Source: Gnetum montanum (taxonomy: Eukaryota > Streptophyta > Gnetopsida > Gnetales > Gnetaceae). Taken from it: a DNA stretch of 64,000 nucleotides. The DNA lies in the NCBI GenBank assembly GCA_015680685.1, contig MNCI01006170.1, positions 377,890-441,889 on the forward strand, given 5' to 3'. Shown in pieces: positions 10,301 to 23,093 of this stretch (positions are counted from its first letter, which is position 1; each line of letters opens with the position of its first letter). Below the pieces are notes generated by a model. That model was given only the letters and a program-made list of their open reading frames with translations, was not told the origin of the DNA and ran no database searches. A program made the position numbers and the translations under genes.

Positions 10301-13300
10301 AATTACCCAGGAGAAATAACCTCAGATTGCTGTAAACCTTAGTGATCTAGGAAAGTAGAGCAACATACTTCTCAACATGGCTGTGTAAACTTGCTCCGGT
10401 ATATACATATATTAAAAAAAATGCCTTCTGGTTACTCGTTCTCCTTCTTTAAAACTGTAAATTTAATCACTTCTTCATAAAAGAATCTCAACTATTTAAC
10501 CCATTTAATCTTACCAGTCTGCTCCATGAAATGGCCAAATGTGCCAACACTTGTGTCCCCATGAACCTGAACCATGGGGGAGGTAGGAAGCCATCATCAA
10601 CCCTACTACCTCTCACAATATCACTTATATATTTATAATTATGTCTTCATAAATTATTTATCAAAAAATATGTGACATATATACCCATGTGTGGGGTTAA
10701 CCACCACACACAATATGAAAGGGTGGAAAAATTAATTCTATTATGAATAAAATATTATTTAAAATTTCCTATACACTCTCCCAAATAATTATGGACAAAA
10801 ATATACAAAATATTATCTACCTTTCCTAATCTACTAGGTAGTCAACTTGATCAAAAAATGTAAGGATAGTCAAGTGAATTTTGCTACAGTAGAGGATCTG
10901 ATAAAAGTAGAATAAAATCATATTTTATTATTTTTTAAACTTAGATTTGAATAATTTTTTATTGAAATTTTCATATGGTTAAGTTTTAGGATTATTATAT
11001 TCTTTGAAGTTAAACCTTCCTTTCTTTTATATGCAATTTTTTATAAAGGTGAGAAAAAGCATTTGTATTGATTGAATCACTTTAGATAAAGAAAAAGAAC
11101 ATATGAAATGGAAGTTAAGAGAATATTTTATCCATTGATATTATAATAGAAGAATGGATGCATATTTATAATAAAGATCTGTGAATTTTTTATTTTTGTT
11201 AATTATTTTAGTTGTCAAATTTTTAGAATATTTTATCTATAAATAAGGGTATGGAAAATAGATGGATCAATGACATATTTGGAGTTGGAAAATTTAAGAA
11301 GATATATTTCAAATAATTAGAAAACCTACATAGATCTTTTAAAATTTGTAATTATTTAAGACATCTCTAAATATGCCTCACCTATAGTCTTTAGAATCTT
11401 ATCAAGACATCCAAGATATCTTGGTAATGAATAGGGCAAATTCCAATTAACACATATTAAAATTTGAAACATCACGAGATGTGAAAGGTCACCAAAAGAG
11501 GGATAAATTAGCATCAAAAGCCTAGGCTATAGACCATCCATAGAAAAGGTAGCTTGAGAGTTTATTGAGAGAGGAAAGTTGAGATCATCTTAAGCACTCA
11601 TGTTGTAAGCTATCTTTAGCCATTATGTGAGGAAGTGAAATGAAGTTATCCTTGTATGAATTTGAGCCTTGTGCAAGTAGGAGGGATAAGAGGATCTTGA
11701 ATACTTGTTTCTCCTTGGGAAGTTGCTTCCATTTTATTTTATATTCCATTTCATTTATACAAGCAACAATAAATATTTATTTTCTTTCCTTATTTCATCT
11801 CAAGTTTCTTTCTTGAGGATTTTGATAACATTTGAGGTTGATGAGGCTATATCCACACCAAGTATATGATTCAAATATTCAAAATATGTACATATTTTCT
11901 ATTGTAGAAAAATAAAAAATACACAAAAAGTATTTACAAAGCCTAAAAAGTCCATCTTATACAACATTGAGCCACTTTCAATTCCATGTCCCCTTTTAGC
12001 TTTTTCTAAGTAGGTTCTATCATGATTTCCCTCTTTCTTATAGATGAAAAAATACATTGATGTCCATTAGTTTTTTATAATCATTCTCAATCTTCACTGC
12101 AATTGCTTGAGAGGAGACTTCTACATTGGAGGCATAGGCATTTATTTTTGCTTCTTCTTCTAATACTTTTGTAGAAAGCTCCATCACAATGTATGTCTTT
12201 CCACAATACTCTTCTATTTAATGAAACAAATCATACAACAATGGAAGCACTTCCAATAAACATAACTTGATGATCTCATCTAACACTTAATCATTTTATG
12301 CCTAAACATTGGCTTGTAACTTGGAGATTTTCTCGACAAGTGTGGCCACATGTTAGCTTTCTTTTAATCTCAATAAGCTTAACTAATGTAAAAGGAAACA
12401 ATCTTTGATTCATTCTTTACATTGAATTATTTTTCAAGTTTCTTTCACATTTTATATGCAAATTCTTGTTTCTAGACAAGCTGTATAGACTCTCTTAGCA
12501 CACTTAAGACAATGAGCATCTGCACCATCATATTATTTTCATCCACCATAGTGATTTCCATTAACATTTTTTCAAGGACATTTCTCTATAATAGGGCCAC
12601 TCCAATTTACTTTAACCCTTTAAAACCCACTAAATTCAGATATTCTTCTAGTCAAATCAATTGCTATAAAATATGAAAACTGGCTATCTTCTATTAATCT
12701 TGAAAGATGATTACAAATATAGTGGAAACACAATCCCACAAAATAACAATATTCACACACTCAACGATATGGTAGAGCATGAGGCTTTATAAGCACACAT
12801 CCAATCAACCTTAATGCAAGGCATAATCAAACTAGATCTCTTCCTCACATACAAGACTAAGATCCACACACATAGAAAGAGCTAGAATGGCCAATATCAC
12901 ACCTACAATTAACCACATAGATGCATAAAAATCTCATGCAATCTCTCTCCCAACTCTCTCATGTACTCATCACATGACAAACATGCAAATATAAAACTAA
13001 TATTTACCAATTACAAGACCAAGACCTTAGGAAAACATTCCCCATGATCAACTTGGAGATTCTCATCTATTTTCAATCATGATCTAAATGCTCTCAACTA
13101 TTTTTAATCTTGGAACTATCAAATTGAAACTTTCCATTACTAAACGAGACATCTACAGGCTTGATAAGATGTCTCACTATGAACCCTAAAATTCAAGAAA
13201 AATGTCTCCTCTAGAGATCAGATGTCTCCTCCAAGTGATAAAATGAAGGAATTTTAGGCAAAAAAAGAATGATTTGGTTATCTTAACTTCACAAAAAATT

Positions 13301-13380
13301 AGGTAATAATATTTTTATTTTTGGAAATCTTAGGAAGTTCTCTTTAATATTCCACTAATTAGACTATTCTCATTATAGGC
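10301..13380. other. AT-rich intergenic DNA, no gene seen
   Basis: No frame, domain or LTR end can be supported. Near 13140-13250 there are several ATGTCTC/AGACATC words like those in the tandem block at 23658-24640, so an old repeat probably extends into this part. Confidence 0.6.
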
Positions 13381-13640
13381 TAAATTTCTTGATATTACCA
13401 AACTTTCGGTCTCATCATTCTAAATTTTGTATCTGTTAGTACACTTTACATGTAAATACTCTGAAATGTTTCACTTTTGGTTTCTTTCTATTTCATACAT
13501 TATTTAGACATTTAAAGTTCCATGCAACTATTTGACTTATGTTGAATATATAAACAATTGTTCTTATTGCAAATTACATCTCTTGACGTTACCAAACATT
13601 GGGTCTTATTATTCCAAATTCTATATTCTTTAGTATATTT
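13381..13640. repeat. Diverged direct repeat pair
   Basis: Two stretches about 190 bp apart share the order TTGA-ATTACCAAAC-TTGGTCTCATTATTC-AAATT-TAT (near 13390 and 13582). They are imperfect copies lying immediately left of element C. Confidence 0.5.
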
Positions 13641-13648
13641 AGCATACT

Positions 13649-14313
13649 TCATGAGTGGTGAGGTACCCCTATGCTCAACCATATGAATACGAGCATTTCA
13701 TGCACAATCCAGTCGAATTCCAAGGACTAAGTGCTTATGTGCCCTTGTGGAACATGGATAGGTTTGTTGATCATTGTCTTCCCAAGCTTACCTATATGTC
13801 ACAATTTTATGGTTAAGTAAGCTTGAGGCATATGATTTTTATAGCTCTTATATTTTTATGTCGTGTGCTAGTAGGGAAGGAGAGAGGTAACTAAGTGATT
13901 AATTTAACTTAACTACTCATTAACTAAGTTCTAACTAATCCTAACACCAACATCCATTTCCACTTACCATACACATCCTAAACTAGTGCAACACTACTGG
14001 GATTACCAAACACTAATCGTTACTGGGTTACCAAGTGTTACACGCATGCTCAAAGTGGTTGTTCTTGTGTAATTTAATGATTTTCTTAATTGATCAAAAT
14101 GAATTTTTGTGCTAATAACAGAAATGAAAGTGCATAAAATAAAATAAAATAAAATAAATTCATAAGAAAATAAAATAAAATAAANGGTAACCACTCTAAT
14201 AATTAGAATAACTACTAGAGTAACCGCTAGAGTAACCACTCTAATAATTAGAATAACTACTAGAGTAACTACTTTAATAATTAGAATAACTGCTAGAGTA
14301 ACCACTCTCATCA
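13649..14313 (-). repeat. 3' LTR of element C (shortened at a single N)
   Basis: It reads TCATGAGTGG at the low-coordinate end, a decayed TGATGAGTGG, and ends ACTCTCATCA before the polypurine tract TACCCCC (plus-strand view). About 250 bp of R/U3 sequence present in the 5' LTR is missing here at the single N (14185). An (AAAAT)n run lies beside that N. Confidence 0.85.
14186..14313 (-). repeat. Tandem repeat at the U3 head of the element C LTR
   Basis: Repeats of a module containing AGAGTAACCACTCTAATAAT and TAGAATAACT(A/G)CT occupy the last ~130 bp up to the LTR tip. The same array stands at 22927-23093 in the partner LTR. Confidence 0.8.
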
Positions 14314-16390
14314 TACCCCCATGATTGAATGAAAACTTATCCTCAAGTTTCTTACAAAATATTATAAAGGTATGGGATTATTGACTAATTGAAAATTGAT
14401 GTTGGAATGGGATGATAGACTCAATGTGCCCAATGAACGAATCAATAATAATATTACAACATTAGTGTTCATAACCATTTTGGTGAACACTCGTACATAA
14501 ATGACATCTAAGCATGTATTTGGTAGCATGAAGAGAAAAAGAGAGAGAGAGAGAAGATGGAGCATGATGCCACCAATGCTGAGATTGCGCCTTCCATTGT
14601 TTATCCATAGCCATGCCACAAAACTTACTCATTTCATAAATGCTCTAGTTTCAGTTCATCCTGAGTGCTTCCTCCAAGGCTACTCCATTTTTTGTATGAT
14701 CATCATCTGCACACACAACATAGTCACAAATGAGCAAGGATAGATAATTCACAATCCAGTTGATACCTTGCCTCAATATGAAGCACATTGGCTAAGTTGT
14801 GGTTATGGAAAAAACTAGTTTAGAGATTTATCACTGGAAACTACCCAAGGTGTAGGGGTTAGGCAATTAGTAAAATGGAAAAAATTAAAAAAATTGTACC
14901 AAGGCCCCCACAACTAAGAGAGAACCTTTGGTAGCTATAAGATGGAAAAACATGAGGAATAAGAAAGATGAAAAATATCAATGGCAATGCCAATAAAATG
15001 GACATCATGGAGGGGGATGAAACAAGAAATGATTGATTGTAGAAAATGTTTAAGGGAAAGAAGTTAACAATTGCACCAAAAAGAAATGCCAGTGGGTCCT
15101 CCCCAAAGCAGGCTCATGCCCTTTATTCCCTAACAAACCCATGAACCAAAGAGTCCGTAGGCTCTAGAAATGTCATTTGGAAGCAAAAATTAAAACTTAC
15201 CCACAAGAATTCACCAAAGAAAAATAATGCATCAACCTAGAATGAAGTAATGATAAAACCAACAATGAGGTGGAAAATGGGAAGAAAGATGGAGAGGAGA
15301 GAATGGAATGGAATCCCAAGAACAAGGTTCTGTAAAGTTCCTTATGTATTTCATGGGTAATGTGATTGAGTAGAACTCATCCCAAATCCAGACTCAAACA
15401 AACCACATCTAGTGACCTTGAATCAACACACTTGACCAGTCCATCCACCTGAAGCAACAAGAATGCTTCCACAAAGAGTCACCACCATTCCGATGAGAGC
15501 AAGATGGACAAGTAGGAAGCAAGAAAGGGCCTTAGTTAGAGGGAACCTTCAAGCATGGGTAACATGTCTTTCCAGTTCCATAACCAATTCTTGTAGCCCA
15601 TATTGCTTTATTGTGTCTAAGGGGTATGCTTTGAATTCTCACTTTTCTCTTTTTTTCTCTCTCTCTCTCTTTGCATGAGAACCACACCATGCAAAGACTT
15701 ATTTTTATTCACTTAGCNATCACTTTTCTCTTTTTTTTTCTCTCTCTCTCTTTGCATGAGAACCACACCATGCAAAGACTTATTTTTATTCACTTAGCTT
15801 CCTAATATTTGAACAATGTCAGAATGGTAGAAAACCCAAGAAAAAGCATCCAAGAAACCAAGAGAATGGCTAGCACAAATGCATCAAATCCCCTTGAAGT
15901 CACACCCTTCTCATCCTTTGAGTCTTTCCTTGGTTTGAAAAATACCCAGTCACCAAATCATTAACAAGTTTACTTAGAAAAAAGGGACTATATATTTCCA
16001 AGAGAAAGGAGGCCATAGAGCTATATGGATGAGTGGACGACATGGACTCATTACCTGTTATACCAAAGGAACCATACCTTAATATTAGCATCATAATTCA
16101 AAGGTAAAAACCAGACATTAGCAATCAATATGATATAATTCAATCCACCATCATGAGTACTTATTATATGAAAAATAAAAGTAAATCAAGCAAACAAAGA
16201 AATAGTAGAAACATGAATAATGGTGTGAAACAAAAATAAGAAAAGTTGAAAGAATGTGTAAAACAAAAATTCAAAAAGAACTGAGAGTCTAGAATGGTTA
16301 GCATAGGTGGCCATCTCCCCCATGACTAAGTTGAAAGGAGGACATCTGAAATAGTGAGTAGGGTTGTCCATCAAGAGAGGTAGCATGTGT
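14314..16390 (-). other. Polypurine tract and non-coding 3' region of element C
   Basis: Directly beside the LTR the minus strand reads CATGGGGGTA, a polypurine tract. The following 2 kb matches the post-integrase regions of A1, B and D. It contains (GA)n near 14528-14545 and (CT)n near 15655-15672, and no traceable protein. An unmerged overlap at the single N 15718 duplicates about 80 bp. Confidence 0.75.
15640..15800. other. Unmerged overlap at single N (15718)
   Basis: The ~80 bases before the N, ending ATTTTTATTCACTTAGC, are repeated after it, differing mainly in the length of the T/CT run. This is an assembly join, not a biological duplication. Confidence 0.85.
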
Positions 16391-17560
16391 ACTAGCTATC
16401 CTAAGCTCCTTGAAAGGTTTGTTTGTTGCACGTTGACCAAAAGTTTCTTATTTGGGCTCTCAAGTTTGTATATTGTCATGGCCCTTGAAGAAAAAGTTGC
16501 ATAAATAATATAAGGTCCTTCCCATAATGTTTGAAATTTAGTACGTTATGGCACATGTGTGGGATTCCAATAGAGAACCTTATCTCCTGGCTAATATTTA
16601 ACTTTCCTAATTCTTAGGTCATGACATTGTTTATTGAAGGCCTTGTGCAATTCGTTAGATAACACAGTAGCTAATTGATTTTCATCTAGCAAGTTAAGGG
16701 TTACTAACCATTGTTTCTGTGCTAGATCAAGATCAAGGTTAAGGTCACATGTCATGGATAGTGTACAGAGCTTAGTTTAAATGGGGAGCATTGGTAATTT
16801 ACTGTACACTAACTCATAGGGGGATTAGCCTATATGGAGTTTTCATGTGGAGCGGTATGCCCAAAGAGCATTGTTTAGTTTACTGCTCTAGTCTCACCTA
16901 AACTTGCTAATAATTCTTATCAATATCTTTGTAATCTCCTTGTTGGTAACTTCTGCTTGATTGTTCTCTTGGGGGTGGTATGGTGTAGTCAATTTATTCT
17001 CAACCCCTAAGTGTTGCATTAATTTCTAAAAAGTTGCACCTGTGAAGTGTGTAACATTGTCTGAACTAAGTGCACATGGCACACCAAGCCTATTTATGAT
17101 TTGTTGTTGAACAAATTGTGCAATTGCAGATGATGTACAATCTTTAATAGCAACTGCTTTGGCCCATTTTGTTAGTTAATCAATGGCAAAAATAATATAA
17201 GCTTTTCCATTTGACATTGGTGTAATCGGCTCCATAAAATCAATTCCCCAAATGTCAAATGGTTCTAACAATTGAATCCATTATTGTGGACCCTCCATTC
17301 TAGTAGTTGTTTCCCCATCACATTGACAGCACTCACAAGATTGGAAAAAATGATGGGCATCCTGAAATAATGTAGGCCAATAATATCCTGCAAGAAGGAT
17401 CTTGATGGCCATTCATCTCCCAATTTAATGACCCCCACAAGGACCCTCATGATCATCTTAGAGAACTTAAAGTTTGTCTATATCAGGAACACACCATCAA
17501 ACCAAGCCATTGGGACACACTTTGTAAAGTTGCCCATTGATCTCCATAAAGTACTTGGCT
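16391..17560 (-). pseudogene. Element C integrase
   Basis: Minus-strand translation, with stops, gives AIDXLTKWAKAVAIKDCTSS and then FVQQQIINRLGVPCAL (17035-17190), the catalytic core. Downstream come the C-terminal THVP-RTKFQTLWEGPYIIYA (near 16500-16565) and finally DNPTHYF. Stop codons and a V in place of G in DNVTHF show decay. This would integrate element cDNA if intact. Confidence 0.85.
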
Positions 17561-18814
17561 TACTGAAGAAACTATTATTTCTTCTTAAGGTTTAACTCTT
17601 GTGGTGTTTTTTGGATGAGGAGATAGGTAAGAACGCTACTGTACTAGTTTGTCTCCATAGGTTATTGATTATTAACCACACCAACAAAGAGGAATTCATT
17701 AAGGAAATGATTAGAAATTGGATACTCATCCTCTTTGTTGTCTCATCGCAACTGAGATAAATGATCAGCAACTACATTCTTGGTGCCCTTGTAATCGATC
17801 ATCGTTAAATTGAACTCTTGTAAGATTACAAGCCATTGTATGACATGAGGGATTACCATTGGCTTATTCATGAGGAACCATATTGCACTATGATCTGTAT
17901 GTATATATACTTTATATCCCAATACATGCTATCTAAACTTTTCTAGTGCAAACACTATAGCCATTAATTCCTTCTCTATGGTAGTGTAGTTAAGTTGTGC
18001 ATTAGTGATACTTCTACTTGCACAGTGGATGTAATAAGGATGCTTCTGGTAATCTAACTATGTAAGTACAACTCCTAAAGCATAGTTGGACACATCAGTC
18101 ATGATATGGAATGGTTTGGACCAATCAAGAGCTTGTAGAATGGGTGTTTCTACTAGCTTCTATTTCGAAGTTTAGAAAGCTAATTTGGATTCCCTGGTCC
18201 ACTCGAAAGGTACATCCTTTTTTGTTAATTCTACCAATGGTTTGACAACCTTTGAAAATTTCTCAATAAATCTCCTATAGTAGCTAGTATGTCCAAGGAA
18301 TGACTAAATATCTTTGACAATTTATGGTTGATGGGTAATTCCTTGGATAATTTTGATTTTCTTAGGGTCTACCTTTATCCTTGTGTGTGAGATTTTGTGC
18401 CCTAGTACTACATCTTCTTGGACCATCAAATGACTTTTCTTCCAGTTGAGCCTCAGATTGGTTTCTACACATCTTTTTAACACTTGCTCCATCTAGTCCA
18501 AGGCTTGATCAAAGTTTTCTCCATAAGTGGAGAAGTTGTCCATAAAGACCTTCATGCCATTCCCTGTCTGCTATTGGAATATGCTTAGAACTAGTCATTT
18601 AAATGTTACAAGGGCATTGCACAAGCCAAACGACATTTGTTTGTTTGTGAATGTTCCCTAAGGACTAGTGAACGTAGTCTTGTATTGGTCTTCTAAGGCT
18701 ATTTGTATTTGGTTATATCTGCTATATCCATCCAAAAAACTATAATAGTGATGCCCTACAATGGTGTCTAAGACTTGGTCAACAAATGGCAATGGAAAGT
18801 GATCTTTGAATGTT
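17561..18814 (-). pseudogene. Element C reverse transcriptase (3' half) and RNase H
   Basis: From high to low coordinates the minus strand reads MKVFMDNFSTYGENFDQALD (RT palm), [39 protein letters not shown] (thumb and connection), then RNase H with NYTTIEKELMAIVFALEKFR, the IHTDHSAIWFLMNK segment and KGTKNVVADHLSQLR. The active-site pair normally Asp-Asp is Asp-Asn here (codon AAC at 18535-18537), so this RT would be inactive even without its several stop codons. The N-terminal half of RT is lost in the adjacent gap. Confidence 0.9.
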
Positions 18815-19381
18815 NNNNNNNNNNNNNNNNNNNNNNNNNNNNNNNNNNNNNNNNNNNNNNNNNNNNNNNNNNNNNNNNNNNNNNNNNNNNNNNNNNNNNN
18901 NNNNNNNNNNNNNNNNNNNNNNNNNNNNNNNNNNNNNNNNNNNNNNNNNNNNNNNNNNNNNNNNNNNNNNNNNNNNNNNNNNNNNNNNNNNNNNNNNNNN
19001 NNNNNNNNNNNNNNNNNNNNNNNNNNNNNNNNNNNNNNNNNNNNNNNNNNNNNNNNNNNNNNNNNNNNNNNNNNNNNNNNNNNNNNNNNNNNNNNNNNNN
19101 NNNNNNNNNNNNNNNNNNNNNNNNNNNNNNNNNNNNNNNNNNNNNNNNNNNNNNNNNNNNNNNNNNNNNNNNNNNNNNNNNNNNNNNNNNNNNNNNNNNN
19201 NNNNNNNNNNNNNNNNNNNNNNNNNNNNNNNNNNNNNNNNNNNNNNNNNNNNNNNNNNNNNNNNNNNNNNNNNNNNNNNNNNNNNNNNNNNNNNNNNNNN
19301 NNNNNNNNNNNNNNNNNNNNNNNNNNNNNNNNNNNNNNNNNNNNNNNNNNNNNNNNNNNNNNNNNNNNNNNNNNNNNNNNN
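18815..19381. other. Assembly gap, 567 Ns
   Basis: It falls between the start of element C protease and the middle of its RT. The true missing length may differ from the N count. Confidence 0.99.
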
Positions 19382-22042
19382 TAGTGATTTGTAAGTATAT
19401 CAAAGGACTCCTAGGATTAGAGAATTTCCTGGGAAGGTGGCCAGCTTTCATTCAATTGGTGAAGACATGTGTTAGCATGACTGTATGCGTTGAATGTAGT
19501 GATTAGGTTGAAGGGGGCTCTGAAGTTTTGATTGATACTAAGGCATCTAAGGAATCAGCCGCTTGTGATTGCATAGGCTTGGTTGGACTGTTGGTTCTAA
19601 ATAAAGGTCTTTTCTTCATGTGGTTGTTGGATCCAATAGTAGGTTGAGAGTTAACAACCCTCATGGTGTTACATTGCTACGGCTGTGTAGGGATTTCACC
19701 TTGCATCACAGGAGTAGGTGGTAACGGAGCTATTGGTGGAAGAGATGCGGCCAGATGAGAAGGATGATATGCTTGCAGAATATCACCTCTAGAAGAGGAG
19801 TCCAATAATTCTTGTAGGCTTGGTAGTGAGGTTGAGTCATGTGGAGAGATTGGCTACTGCACGTAATATTCATATGGGTCAGGTTGCCGGTAAGGATACT
19901 ATTGGCTTGGTGGTGGAATTCCCCATGATTATGGGTGCTATCACTATTGATATTGCTCAATCAATTGTGGTGGAGTTCCACTAGGATAATATGTTAAGGG
20001 TTGGTGGAACTGGCTTGGGTTACCTTGAGGATAAGGTAACCTTCGAGGCATTTGCCTTTTGTTTAATTGTGATTTGAGTGCATACACCCCAGACTCCTGT
20101 AGATGTGAGATTACACAGCAACATCCCTTAGGATGGTCATATTGATATATCTCACATTCACTATCATTCTCTGTTTCCAAATCCACAACCTCTTCAATGA
20201 TGGAAAATTTTCCCTTACCCTTACTACGTGCATGTTTAGCCTCTTTCTTTTTTCTTTTCTCACTACCTTGCTCTCTAGACTTCTCTACTATTTTAAGAAC
20301 AGTTTGAAATCTATTGTCTAGGGACTCCCACATTTGGTCTACCTTTGCCAAAATTTTCATGTCATCTTTTGGATAGGCAAATTTTTCCTATTCACCATCT
20401 TTTCAAGTGGTGACTCTTCTTCATCCTCACAAAATCTTACTCCCCCCTTCCAAAGGGAAGGATCTCAATTATACTCTTCTACACTTTTTCTCTTCTATAG
20501 CTCACCTTCTTCCTTAGCAACTTTCTCCAATAGTCTTTGAATTTGAATGGACCTAAGCTCGGATAGTCTTCTTTGGGCATAAGTCCCAAGGGTTCTTCTC
20601 GTTTCATGCCTAAGCCCATCCACGAGATGGTGCAGTTGATCCCTTTGCAAATAACCATGGCTAGGACAACGATGTAACAATGCATAGTATCAGCCCATGG
20701 CAACATCCAAGGTTTCATGTCCTCCTTGTTTCCAACCTTGGATTTTCTTTTGCAAGTTAGACACTCAAGAGTATGTTTGGTACTTTTCATTAAATAGTTC
20801 TAACATAGTACTCCACCTATGAATGGATTTCGGTTCTAAAGGCTAGTACGAGCTTTCTGCTTCTTTAACTAATGTCCATGGGAACAACTTAAGTTTTTTT
20901 CATTCATTCTCTATGTTCTGTAAGGCACACACATCATGGAATTCTTGTAAATTATTCTAAGAATCAACGTTGTATCCCCCTTCCAATTGTGGGATCTTGN
21001 TTTGTAAATGATTCTAAGAATCAACGTTGTATCCCCCTTCCAATTGTGGGATCTTGTTCATATCTAATCTCTTAATCCTACTATTTTCTGATACCTTATT
21101 GGAATTCTAATAGCCTCAGTTATGTCTACCAGACTTCAAGTAGCGAGGAGGGGTTCATTGTGATCGTCTCATCCATGGCATCTATGATGCCTATGTTATT
21201 CCCTACTCTCTCTTCTTCTATGTTGTGACTCTCTAGAGTGCCCTCGTCCCCTTTCTTGGCTATTTCATCTATGACTTCCAGTTTGCCTACCTTTATTCCC
21301 ATGGTCTTTTTCTTTATGACCACATCTAGATATTGAAGGAGGGGTTGAAGGAGATGATGAAGGTAAATAAGAAGAAGAACCATCACCATGATGGTGTCTG
21401 TTACCTTCTCTTCTATGGTCTCGGCCCCAATCGCGATTGCAATCAAAATGTCCACATTTATCATGAGTTCGTGTCTCTTTTTTGGATCCTTTGTGCCCGT
21501 GGGTATCAGAAGATGGGTTATGAATATTGGAATGAAGGTTCTGATAAAAAATGCCTTGGCCAAAGTCAAGGGGAGGAACATCATGATGTGGGTGACTTCT
21601 TAAGGTAGGTTCACCACCCTCATTTTCGCTGAAGACATGTGGGCCATCCTAGGACCACTTAACCTTCAAAGACTTATGATGTCTCTTGTTGCAAGTACCT
21701 TTGATGTTGTGCCTATGTGGGATGGTATTCTCTCAAGTCATGGCCTTGCATAATGTGTTCTACTTGTAAGTGCGGCATGCCAATTTGTATGAGAGCATGA
21801 AGAAGCATGTTCAGGACTAAATGATTCGGAGGTAACACTATGTTACCTTCTAAGTATCACCAATGTAGTTGTTCATCTTGATGGAGGATAAAGGTGAATT
21901 CTAGTATATACTCATTAGGATAAATATATACCACTTGAACTTGTTAAGGGACTGGCAGATCAATGCCATGTGTATTACGTCGTTGACTATTTCTTATTTC
22001 AAACCTAGCTGGTGAGGTGCTTTCATATGAAGAAAGAGACAT
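19382..22042 (-). pseudogene. Element C gag and start of protease
   Basis: Gag starts at the ATG at 22042 (MSLSSYESTSP). A His/Arg-rich spacer follows, then the capsid region (text like DGLRHETRRTLGTYAQRR, 20495-20680), an acidic/Lys-rich stretch (20200-20330) and a degraded zinc knuckle (CEIYQYDHPKGC near 20140; elements B and D keep CEIC). A Pro/Gln-rich tail leads into the protease lead-in HLPRKFSNPRSPLIYLQIT at 19384-19440. The gag shell packages element RNA. Frames are interrupted by stops, and by a ~55-bp unmerged overlap at N 21000. Confidence 0.85.
20945..21056. other. Unmerged overlap at single N (21000)
   Basis: About 55 bases ending CCAATTGTGGGATCTTG occur on both sides of the N, inside element C gag. 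Confidence 0.9.
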
Positions 22043-22158
22043 ACTTGTGTGTTCAGTGTGCAATGTATTCTTATTTATTACTTTCTCAACCAACCCTAAG
22101 AGTTCATTCCAACAATGTAAATGATTTCCTACATTCTAGTTAATGCACAAATAACTAA

Positions 22159-22178
22159 GTCCCTGGCAACGGCACCAA
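22159..22178 (-). other. Primer-binding site of element C (tRNA-Asp type)
   Basis: The minus strand reads TTGGTGCCGTTGCCAGGGAC directly after the 5' LTR. It is nearly identical to the tRNA-Asp-complementary PBS of plant Athila/Tat elements (TGGCGCCGTTGCCGGGGA). Confidence 0.85.
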
Positions 22179-23093
22179 TGATGAGCAGCAAGGTACCGCT
22201 ACACTCAACTATACAAATATGAGCATTACACGCACGATCTAGTTGAATTCCAAGGACTAAGTGCTTATGTGCCCTTGTGAAACAAGGAAGGGTTGGTTGG
22301 TCGTTGCCTTCCTAAGCTTACCTGTATGTCACAATTGTATGGTTAAGTAAGCTTAAGGCATATGATTTTTATAGCTCTTATGTTTTTATGTCCTGTGCTA
22401 ATAGGGAAGGAGAGAGGCAACTAAGTGACTAATTTAACTTAACTATTCATTAACTAAATTCTAACTAATCCTAACACTAACATCCATTCCCACTTGTTGT
22501 ACACATCCTAAACTAGTGCAACACTGTTGGGATTACCAAACGCTAATCATTATTAGGTTACCAAGCATTACACGTATGCTCGAAGTGGTCGTGCTTGTGT
22601 AATTTAACGATTTCCTTAATTGATCAAAATGAATTTCTGTGCTAATAATAGAAATGTAAAGTGCATAAAATGAAATAAAATAAAAGAAATGCGTAAGAAA
22701 AAAAATCTCAAGTGCTGTAAGGATGAATCGAAGAGCTCGTCTTTATTGCTGTACATAAGGTGTGCTCAAGTACATAATGCTTGAATAAAGATCCATCCAC
22801 ACTTAGACCTCCTGCTATAGGCACTTGAAAAAATACTCTAACTTTCAAATAGACTACAAGAGTTTCACTACTTGATTGTTAAAATACTTCCTTCCCAATT
22901 GTGTGCCTAGGCACTATATTTATAGGCTTGGGAGTAACTACTTTAATAATCAGAGTAACCACTCTAATAATTAGAATAACTCTTAGAGTAACTGCTAGAG
23001 TAACCACTCTAATAATTAGAGTAACTCTTAGAGTAACTGCTAGAGTAACCACTCTAATAATTAGAATAACTATTAGAGTAGCCACTCTCATCA
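22179..23093 (-). repeat. 5' LTR of element C
   Basis: 915 bp from TGATGAGCAG to CTCTCATCA in plus-strand view. On the minus strand a TATAAATATA box is at 22915-22924, followed by the R region with AATAAAG-like words near 22785. The U3 head is the tandem array at 22927-23093. It is the longer, undamaged partner of 13649-14313. Confidence 0.88.

Larger units (their letters stand above)
13649..23093 (-). mobile_element. Ty3/gypsy (Athila/Tat-type) LTR retrotransposon C, near complete
   Basis: About 9.4 kb, transcribed right to left: 5' LTR 22179-23093, PBS 22159-22178, gag from 22042, protease, RT, RNase H, integrase, a 2-kb non-coding tail, polypurine tract, 3' LTR 13649-14313. The gag-PR-RT-RH-IN order defines Ty3/gypsy. 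The tRNA-Asp-like PBS, long post-integrase region and RT/RNase H text (VLKRCVETNLRLNWKKSH, QLNYTTIEKELMAIVFALEK) point to the Athila/Tat lineage. Many stops make it inactive. It is the only element here retaining RT and RNase H. No convincing 5-bp target duplication: ATACT on the left, CAAGT on the right. A 567-base gap removes the PR/RT junction. Confidence 0.88.

Noticed and set aside
11940-12640. Possible copia gag remnant on the minus strand
   Set aside because: A few residues such as IEIKRKLTCGH suggested it, but no zinc knuckle or continuous similarity could be followed.
14003-14314. 103-codon minus-strand frame with the same repetitive text
   Set aside because: Same U3 tandem repeat in the 3' LTR of element C, also crossing a single N.
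18768-19506. Open frames of 190-243 codons across 18815-19381
   Set aside because: Artefacts of the N gap. The only real coding text is the element C protease lead-in on the minus strand.
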